A DNA stretch of 64,000 bases from Vibrio gazogenes (GTDB lineage Bacteria > Pseudomonadota > Gammaproteobacteria > Enterobacterales > Vibrionaceae). Both the position numbers and the translations under genes were made by a program. The notes beneath the pieces are model-generated. The model was not told the origin of the DNA. It did not search any database and was given only the letters and a program-made list of their open reading frames with translations. Shown one piece after another: positions 57,411 through 64,000 of this stretch. The stretch covers positions 1,550,001 through 1,614,000 of the forward strand of contig NZ_CP092587.1 of NCBI RefSeq assembly GCF_023920225.1, given 5' to 3'. Each line of letters opens with the position of its first letter. The first letter of the stretch is position 1.

Positions 57411-57480
57411 GTTTTAATTTATCTATCCGCCAAATTATTTTGGCGGATATTGATGTAAGTAATTTGTAATTGGGGTTTAC

Positions 57481-60084
57481 ATGGACGTTGTGAAAAGTCA
57501 GTCGAATAGTGCCGAACTGGATGAATTGGTGACCACAAATGATGTCGGGGGACGACATCCTCAAAATATGCAGCTTAAAGTACTGGTTTCGGTTGCATTT
57601 GTTTGGGCTGTTTTCCAGCTTTGGATATCATCATCGTTACCTTATATGATCGATACCAGCCTGTTGCGGTGGAATAGTAACCAGGCACGTTCAATACATT
57701 TAGCGTTTGCTATCTTTCTTGTTTTTTTAAGTTTTCCTGCAGGTAAAAATTCCCCCAGAAACCGAATCCCTGTCATAGACTGGATTTTGGCTGTTTTAGC
57801 GGCTATATGTGCGAGTTACTACTTTATCGAATACGATGCTATTGCAACTCGCGTCGGGGCTCCCATCATGCAGGATATTGTGATTGCATGTATTGGTATT
57901 CCTCTTCTGTTTGAAGCGGCGAGACGTAGCTTGGGGATTACATTACCTTTAATTGCCACTGTCTTCCTGCTCTACAATGCCTTTGGCAACCATATGCCAG
58001 AAATCATCGCTCATAAAGGTTTCACATTGAGTGAAATAGTAAACCATCAATGGATTACGACTGAGGGTGTATTTGGTATTGCGTTAGGTGTTTCAACCGA
58101 TTTCGTATTCTTATTTGTACTGTTTGGGTGTTTATTAGATAAAGCTGGCGCCGGTAGCTTTTTCATTAAGCTTGCTTTCTCGTGCATAGGTCACTATAGG
58201 GGTGGGCCTGCTAAAGCTGCGGTCGTTGCGTCAGGATTAACGGGGTTAATATCAGGTTCTTCTATTGCTAACGTTGTGACCACGGGTACTTTTACAATTC
58301 CAATGATGAAGAAAGTTGGATTCTCTTCAGAAAAGGCGGGTGCCGTTGAAGTCGCTGCATCTGTGAACGGACAAATTATGCCGCCAGTGATGGGAGCTGC
58401 GGCCTTTCTGATGGTGGAATATGTAGGTATTAGCTATTTAGATGTTATAAAACATGCTTTTCTTCCCGCACTGATTTCATATATAGGCCTTGTGTATATC
58501 GTTCACTTAGAAGCGCTAAAGAGCGGTATGGAAGGGCTTCCGAGAACAACACCGAATACTGGTGTTTTACGTAAAATAACCGGGTTCCTGTTTGGTTTCC
58601 TTGTCGTCAGTTTAATCGCACTTTTCGTCTATTATGGATTGGGCTGGGTTAAAACAGTAACTGGAGACTCGTCCTTCTATGCGGTCTCATTACTGACCCT
58701 TGCTGCTTATGTCGGATTACTGTTTATCAGTTGTAAATATCCGGATTCTGAAAGTGATCAAGAAGATGATATGACTCAATTGCCTCCTCCGAGACAAATT
58801 CTCTTTTCAGGGATGTATTATTTCTTACCTGTGGTGGTTTTAGTATGGTGTCTTATGATCGAAAGATTAAGTCCTGGTTTGAGTGCATTCTGGGCATCCG
58901 TTCTGACCATCGTGATTATTCTGAGTAAACCGGCACTAGAAGCTTACTTCAGACATCGTGCGTCTATCCCTTATCTGAAAGGGATAAAAGATCTGTTTGA
59001 CGGCATGGTCAGCGGTGCCCGTAATATGGCCAGCATCTCGATTGCAACAGCGACGGCAGGTGTCATCGTGGGTGTTGTTTCACAGACGAGTGTCGGTTCA
59101 GTATTGGCCGATCTTGTAGAAGTGCTGTCATTTGGCAATATCACGCTGATGCTTTTGCTGGTTGCTTTCCTGTGTATCATTCTTGGTATGGGTTTACCAA
59201 CCACGGCTAACTATATCGTTGTCTCTTCTTTGATGGCTAACGTCATTGTAGAAGTTGGTGCTTCTAATGGTTTGGTTGTTCCGCTTATCGCCGTCCATTT
59301 GTTCGTTTTCTACTTTGGACTTATGGCAGATGTCACACCACCCGTTGGTCTTGCTTCGTTTGCCGCGGCTGCTGTCTCGGGTGGTAAGCCGATTGGTACT
59401 GGTATTATTGCGTTTCAATATGCATTAAGAACTGCGGTGCTGCCTTTCTTATTTATCTTTAACTCTGATCTACTGTTGATTGATGTTGGCTTTGTCCATG
59501 CCGTGTTTATCTTCATCATTTCAACATTAGCAATGCTTCTTTTCACGTCCTCAACTCAGGGGTACTTCTTATGCCGTTCTAAGTGGTGGGAAAGTGCAAT
59601 TTTGTTATTGGTCGCCTTTAGTTTGTTCAGACCTGGTTTCTGGATCAATAAATTTGAAGATCCGTATCAATACGTTCAAATCGCACAATATTTGAAACAA
59701 AATGAAGAGATAAATGCGGGCACACCAATACGGGTTCATGTTGACGATGAAGATCAGTCAGGCAAACCGAAGGAATCTGTTTTGATGATCATCCCTTATA
59801 AATCAGGAAGTGTTCATGAGATATTGAAGAATGCTGGCCTGAATATTTATCAGGATAAGCATACTGTAGAAGTTGACAGTGTTGAAATTGGGAGCAGTGC
59901 TTACGAGGCAGGCTTTAAACCATTCCAGGTCATTACTGGCGTCGATCAGGCCAGGCCTCAGCCTTCTCGTCTGTTCGTCTATATTCCATGCTTGTTCATT
60001 GTATTTGCTGTTGGATTAATTCAAAGAAGAAGAGCCGGTACTAAGAGATTAAGGAAGTATAAAAATCAAGAAGTGGGGGCCTAA
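57481..60084 (+). CDS. TRAP transporter fused 4TM/12TM permease
   Basis: 867 residues, about 18 membrane helices: the DctQ-like N-part fused to a DctM-like part, the usual form with TAXI receptors. Signatures: GLISGSSIANVVTTGTFTIP, GAVEVAASVNGQIMPPVMGA and VPLIAVHLFVFYFGLMADVTPPVGLASFAAAA. The C-terminus adds a soluble stretch of about 100 residues (DEDQSGKPKESVLMIIPYKSG) between two last helices, seen in several fused permeases. Ends the operon. Confidence 0.92.
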   Translation: MDVVKSQSNSAELDELVTTNDVGGRHPQNMQLKVLVSVAFVWAVFQLWISSSLPYMIDTSLLRWNSNQARSIHLAFAIFLVFLSFPAGKNSPRNRIPVIDWILAVLAAICASYYFIEYDAIATRVGAPIMQDIVIACIGIPLLFEAARRSLGITLPLIATVFLLYNAFGNHMPEIIAHKGFTLSEIVNHQWITTEGVFGIALGVSTDFVFLFVLFGCLLDKAGAGSFFIKLAFSCIGHYRGGPAKAAVVASGLTGLISGSSIANVVTTGTFTIPMMKKVGFSSEKAGAVEVAASVNGQIMPPVMGAAAFLMVEYVGISYLDVIKHAFLPALISYIGLVYIVHLEALKSGMEGLPRTTPNTGVLRKITGFLFGFLVVSLIALFVYYGLGWVKTVTGDSSFYAVSLLTLAAYVGLLFISCKYPDSESDQEDDMTQLPPPRQILFSGMYYFLPVVVLVWCLMIERLSPGLSAFWASVLTIVIILSKPALEAYFRHRASIPYLKGIKDLFDGMVSGARNMASISIATATAGVIVGVVSQTSVGSVLADLVEVLSFGNITLMLLLVAFLCIILGMGLPTTANYIVVSSLMANVIVEVGASNGLVVPLIAVHLFVFYFGLMADVTPPVGLASFAAAAVSGGKPIGTGIIAFQYALRTAVLPFLFIFNSDLLLIDVGFVHAVFIFIISTLAMLLFTSSTQGYFLCRSKWWESAILLLVAFSLFRPGFWINKFEDPYQYVQIAQYLKQNEEINAGTPIRVHVDDEDQSGKPKESVLMIIPYKSGSVHEILKNAGLNIYQDKHTVEVDSVEIGSSAYEAGFKPFQVITGVDQARPQPSRLFVYIPCLFIVFAVGLIQRRRAGTKRLRKYKNQEVGA

Positions 60085-60101
60085 TCCTGTATAGGCCTGT
60101 T

Positions 60102-60134
60102 GGCCCATCGGTTCCTCAACCTTTGGGCCCTTTT
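60102..60134 (+). terminator. Terminator of the TAXI-TRAP operon
   Basis: Stem GGCCCA / TGGGCC with a long loop and TTTT tail, 18 bases after the permease stop. Confidence 0.55.
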
Positions 60135-60234
60135 CTCAAGGATTTTAAAGATGTTTTCCCTCGACTCTATCCGTAGCCGTGATACCTACTGGCTAACAAA
60201 GAAACCCTAACTGATGATTTTTGGGCAGGTATAT

Positions 60235-60277
60235 TCTGTCCAATTCCTTTTTAAAATTGACTGTCCCAAAATTCACT
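60235..60277. repeat. Dispersed 43-bp repeat, copy 2
   Basis: Matches 48584-48626. It lies between the TAXI-TRAP operon and the right copy of the 53-bp direct repeat. Confidence 0.6.
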
Positions 60278-60340
60278 TCACAAGCTACTTTTTGACCCAA
60301 CTGATTTATTACATCTAGTATAAAAAAGTGTCTATCCATT

Positions 60341-60392
60341 GGTTGGCCATTCAGTTGGTTAGATCGTCAATCATTCAAAAGCCCCAAACAGA
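60341..60392. repeat. 53-bp direct repeat, right copy
   Basis: Matches 53513-53565 in the same orientation, 6.8 kb away. Confidence 0.75.
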
Positions 60393-60480
60393 TCCTCAAT
60401 GCCGGGGAGGGGCTTTAGGGGATGTACCGAAATTGCCCCCTGTCAGGTCGATAGAAAAGCCACAACTAAATCAATCCGGG

Positions 60481-60971
60481 ATGCTGAGTTTTACATTGCC
60501 TGATTCAGATTTGGTAATGATGCGTGGTGCTGGCTTTACTGATAGTGGAGACATTATTTTAGAGTCATTCCCAATTCACCTTGATTTAAAGGATATTTTA
60601 ATTTCTGCAAAAATCAGAGGTGCTAAGGTCGTCATTCAGGTTCCGGATTTGCAGCAAGTGCCATCAATTGATTCAAATTGCGTATCGCCGGATTTGTTTG
60701 AGCAGTATCTATCTCACCACCGGCATACCATCAGGATACCTATCGATCTGAGTATTCGAGGCATTTAACCGATGGAAAACTCTTTCGTCGGAATGATGTT
60801 GTTGACGAATTAGCGGTCCAACTAAGACAAAGACTAAATCCACATGAGCGCATCATTGCAGGTATTGGTTTACCCGTCGCTGCAATCAACACGATCAATG
60901 ATCCATATGAGAAATACTGTGTCTCTGTTGGGAGGAAAGGAAAGAAAAAATTTCAATATCACAAAAAGTGA
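60481..60971 (+). pseudogene. Frameshifted gene of unknown family
   Basis: One frame reads MLSFTLPDSDLVMMRGAG and FPIHLDLKDILISAKIRGAK to a stop at 60768. A second frame then continues without a gap as LTDGKLFRRNDVVDELAVQL and IIAGIGLPVAAIN to a stop at 60971. The smooth hand-over looks like one gene broken by a frameshift near 60740-60770. The family is not recognised; the region just upstream is repeat debris and probably replaced the original 5' end. Confidence 0.45.
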
Positions 60972-61046
60972 ATGGGTGTGTTATAAACATAACTGTAACA
61001 CTGATGTTAAATATATTTTGGCTTAGTTGAGGTAAGGATATTCCTA

Positions 61047-61607
61047 ATGGTTGAGTATAATTCCCTGTTTGCTTTTTTCGTTTTAGCAGTTGTTGCAACC
61101 CTGTCACCCGGACCTGCTGTTTTGTTGGCAATATCGAATGGTGCCAATCTTGGCGTCAGAAAGGCTGTGATTGGTATCTTTGGTAATGTATCAGCCATGA
61201 TTTTCTATGCGACGTTCGCATCGCTAGGGATGGGGGTTCTGATTAACGAAGGTGGAGAATTTTTACTGAGATGTATACAGTTTGCCGGAGGACTCTATTT
61301 ATGTTACCTCGGTTATAAATCCATCGTGTCAGTAAGGACGAATAAACCCCTTTCAGAACCCCAGCAGTCACAAGGGCTCTCTGTATTCACAAAGGCTGCA
61401 CTTGTGGGATTATCAAATCCAAAGGCTATTATTTTCTTTTCTGCACTTTTTCCTCAATTTATTAATAATCAGGGCGATTTTTTAGTTCAAACGACAATAT
61501 TGACCTCGATCTTTGCTGGTTGTTCTTTTTCAGCACTCACGATGTATGCATTCCTTTCTAGCAAAATATTTGTTGGCAGAAATAATAAATGGTTTAATTA
61601 TTATTAA
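61047..61607 (+). CDS. LysE/RhtB family exporter, probably frameshifted at the 3' end
   Basis: 186 residues with the family motif TLSPGPAVLLAISNGANLGV (residues about 14-33) and GLSNPKAIIFFSALFPQF. The reading frame stops at 61607 in TTATTATTAATAA. The +1 frame continues INKLSGVIFMCFGIVLMGNS to a stop at 61674, which is exactly the missing last membrane helix of a normal protein of about 209 residues. The gene is therefore either a recent pseudogene or a sequencing/slippage artefact. Confidence 0.75.
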   Translation: MVEYNSLFAFFVLAVVATLSPGPAVLLAISNGANLGVRKAVIGIFGNVSAMIFYATFASLGMGVLINEGGEFLLRCIQFAGGLYLCYLGYKSIVSVRTNKPLSEPQQSQGLSVFTKAALVGLSNPKAIIFFSALFPQFINNQGDFLVQTTILTSIFAGCSFSALTMYAFLSSKIFVGRNNKWFNYY

Positions 61608-61741
61608 TAAACTATCTGGTGTCATATTCATGTGTTTTGGTATTGTACTCATGGGGAATAGTATAAAAAATTAAGCATAAGATGGGAGGATAGGGCAAGG
61701 TCGTGAACATTATTTGAACAAAACAGATCAGTTTGACGATC

Positions 61742-61924
61742 ACATCTTGCTGTAGCCATTTTTACGGTTTGGTTGCTCGTAATCTTCCAGATGTTGTTCG
61801 AGTTCCGCCTTTAAGGCGGTTTCGGTGAGCTGTTTGATGAGAGGAGTAAGAAAGCCGTCTTTGCCAGTCAGGTCTTGTCCCGACTGAAGAGCTTTAAGCG
61901 CTTGTTCTAGATCGAAGTTTGTGG
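61742..61924 (-). pseudogene. IS256-family transposase N-terminal remnant
   Basis: The minus strand reads FDLEQALKALQSGQDLTGKD then PLIKQLTETALKAELEQHL and NRKNGYSKM, the N-terminus of a mutator-type (IS256) transposase. It is cut off after about 60 residues, with a stop following. The IS3 stump joins it directly on the other side. Confidence 0.8.
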
Positions 61925-62227
<303 letters not shown>

Positions 62228-62382
62228 TTAATATCATATGGTTAAGTCTAAATTGAAAGCATTAAGCACATATTGGATGTTAATCTTTCGTACTTTAAAG
62301 GGATGAAATTGTTGTAAAAGTGTCACATTTGAGTAGAATAACTTTAATATGAATCTAGTTAATGTAAATCAAGGTGTATATA

Positions 62383-64000
62383 GTGGGGTCTTCACTGAAT
62401 CGTCAATCTCGGCACAAACCTTCATTTCTTCCCGTTCCTCAACATGTTATCGGAAATGTTGAAATAAATGCTAGGCAATGGTTTCGTCTGCTAATTGAAC
62501 ATGAAACAGCATATCCTTACATGGAAAATATATGGCAAGATCTCCATGAAGCATTTTCTGAAATCGATAAGTTAAAGCAAAACAATGATGTTTCAAACTG
62601 GTTAGATAAATTTAATTTAGCTTTGTATTTAGATTCAAATGATGAATCACCGTTTACGGTTCAACAAATAGACTTTGTTTTTAAGCAGTATTCACCATTA
62701 TTTAAAGTTATCGGCTCTTGGTTATGTGGTATCACTTCAATTCCTTATGTATGGAAAGAAGACAGTGCTTATCTTTTAAAACAGCATATTCAGATGATGG
62801 GAAGCGGGAACTATCAACATAGTATTACAAGAGCATTTGAATCATCAGCACTGCGAATGGATGTAAAAATCCCAGAAGAGTGCAATTTTTATTTCTTCAA
62901 TGATGATACGATTTCCGGTTACTCATTTGTCCTTCCTGCTTATCTTATGAAAGTTGCCATGTTTCCGAGCTTTTTTTACGAAGAAACACTTGGCGTTAAT
63001 TTGGCCATGGTTCATTATCTTGAAAAACTGAGTCATCTTTCCATCCTCTGTAATAATCTATTGAATGGCCTCGAAATCGCTCCTTTATTGAAAAATGCTC
63101 TTTCTGCTATTGAAAGCTATTTAGATCAGCAAACTGATAGAGATACACACCGTATTTGGAATGGTTATGAACGGACTATCCAATTAATCGACTCCTTTGA
63201 ACAAAATCTACGCGTCGACTTGTATGATAATACTTATTTTAATAACGATGCCCAGATGATACGCCTCCTGAATAAAATTGGCAGATATGGTTATGGTTAT
63301 CATAAAAGAGGAAGTTTGCAAGGATGCCCTATTGATTGTTTTCTCAATCCTGAATCCTTTAACCCTGAACAACTACTAGATGCATTGAAAGACTCGAAAT
63401 ACATACGTAAGGGGCAACAGGATAGAAGTGCCTTGGTTCATATGTTTACCAATGTGAACGGTGCTATGTATGGTATTTGTACTGAGGACGATATTCAGAT
63501 CATCCGCAAGTGGATTTCTGGATTGAACCAAAATGAAGAAATTCCAGAGAAACGTCACAACGTCGGTTCAATAAGCAACTTGAACGGTGTATCTCAACTA
63601 AGAGGCATTAACCCGTCAGTTCTAGAGCAGGCAAGACTCGATACTTATGGCAAATATGCACACATCAGTTTACAAGATTTATATGTTCAGTTATTACAGG
63701 TAGAACAAAACCCTGATATTTTGCCTATTGCATTTAACTATGCACAAAAATGGTTGAAGAGTCATCAGAACGCACAAGTGGTGCAAGAAAGTATACCGTT
63801 TTCTGTATATCACCACGCAGACTTGTCCTTATGGTTTGAAAATCAGCATAGAAAGCAGGTGGATAGCTATCGACCTTTGACTGAAGAACCGGAAGAGAGT
63901 CGTGATGAAGTCATTGAAGATGCAATCAGACTAGCTCCATTAACATTGATTGATGGGGCATGGTTGCGGTTAGTGTCGATCCCATCGCTAATTAGCACGC
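62383..64000 (+). CDS. Long ORF running off the window; heme-oxygenase-like iron enzyme candidate
   Basis: At least 539 codons open to the window end. GTG 62383 is the likely start (AAGGTG seven bases upstream; GTG 62374 is possible; a stop lies just before). The last visible residues, DAIRLAPLTLIDGAWLRLVS, resemble the conserved A-P-L-x-L-x-D-G-x-W-L segment of the iron-containing redox enzyme family (heme-oxygenase-like diiron oxidases). The rest is helical, with VHMFTNVNGAMYGICTEDDI and WISGLNQNE, and no signal peptide. The metal-ligand part would lie downstream, outside the window. Low-GC and next to IS debris. Confidence 0.7.
   Translation, partial: MGSSLNRQSRHKPSFLPVPQHVIGNVEINARQWFRLLIEHETAYPYMENIWQDLHEAFSEIDKLKQNNDVSNWLDKFNLALYLDSNDESPFTVQQIDFVFKQYSPLFKVIGSWLCGITSIPYVWKEDSAYLLKQHIQMMGSGNYQHSITRAFESSALRMDVKIPEECNFYFFNDDTISGYSFVLPAYLMKVAMFPSFFYEETLGVNLAMVHYLEKLSHLSILCNNLLNGLEIAPLLKNALSAIESYLDQQTDRDTHRIWNGYERTIQLIDSFEQNLRVDLYDNTYFNNDAQMIRLLNKIGRYGYGYHKRGSLQGCPIDCFLNPESFNPEQLLDALKDSKYIRKGQQDRSALVHMFTNVNGAMYGICTEDDIQIIRKWISGLNQNEEIPEKRHNVGSISNLNGVSQLRGINPSVLEQARLDTYGKYAHISLQDLYVQLLQVEQNPDILPIAFNYAQKWLKSHQNAQVVQESIPFSVYHHADLSLWFENQHRKQVDSYRPLTEEPEESRDEVIEDAIRLAPLTLIDGAWLRLVSIPSLIST

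Overview
The window looks like part of the main chromosome of a Vibrio species. The gene content and order polB - uvrY/varA - uvrC - pgsA, the sap operon beside a divergent pspF/pspABC locus, and radD/rsuA/bcr/rplY are what I know from vibrios. A 265-bp terminal-inverted-repeat element of a type I associate with vibrios is also present. The species cannot be fixed from the sequence alone.

Layout. 1-12.9 kb is core: the 3' part of a YdiJ-type FAD/Fe-S dehydrogenase, a small membrane methyltransferase, a DUF3581 protein, the dsDNA-mimic YciU with the EF-P-like factor EfpL, a nucleotidyltransferase, DNA polymerase II, and the operon uvrY-uvrC-pgsA. 13.2-20.1 kb is a leftward run: sapA-B-C-D-F, a DUF2927 secreted protein and a lone FetB-type permease. 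20.2-22.8 kb is the phage-shock locus, with a clear sigma-54 promoter for pspABC. 22.9-39.0 kb is mixed housekeeping: metC, cardiolipin synthase, a chemoreceptor, a neurotransmitter:sodium symporter with a TyrR-like box, two RNA-modification enzymes, an HslJ-like lipoprotein, small proteins, rplY, radD, rsuA, bcr and DUF2913.

39.4-46.2 kb is a sugar-acid catabolic module: 5-ketogluconate reductase-like SDR, L-idonate dehydrogenase-like enzyme, DctPQM TRAP transporter, GntR regulator and ManD/RspA-type dehydratase. Four TGTNNNACA sites, three of them with the near-identical core TGTCCTACA/TGTAGGACA, suggest one GntR regulon. The likely substrate is L-idonate or a related aldonate.

46.2-64 kb is accessory and scarred. 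It holds a 256-bp direct duplication bracketing a LysE exporter and an unusual metallo-beta-lactamase-fold protein, and an IS3 transposase stump running straight into a 1088-aa PD-(D/E)XK-like plus helical-repeat protein. That protein is followed by a small transglutaminase-like protein and an attC-like site. Next is an amino-acid-type module (GntR, class IV aminotransferase, ProC-like reductase, TAXI-TRAP transporter) with a perfect 23-bp operator, bracketed by about 53-bp direct repeats. After that come decayed genes, IS256- and IS3-family stumps, and a long ORF running off the end that looks like a heme-oxygenase-like iron enzyme.

The best candidates for something undescribed are the 1088-aa/transglutaminase-like pair (possible anti-phage or genome-conflict module), the truncated iron-enzyme gene at the right edge (possible start of a biosynthetic cluster), the TAXI-TRAP/ProC/aminotransferase module, and a possible sRNA or attenuated leader near 33.7 kb. 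No tRNA, rRNA or CRISPR array was seen.
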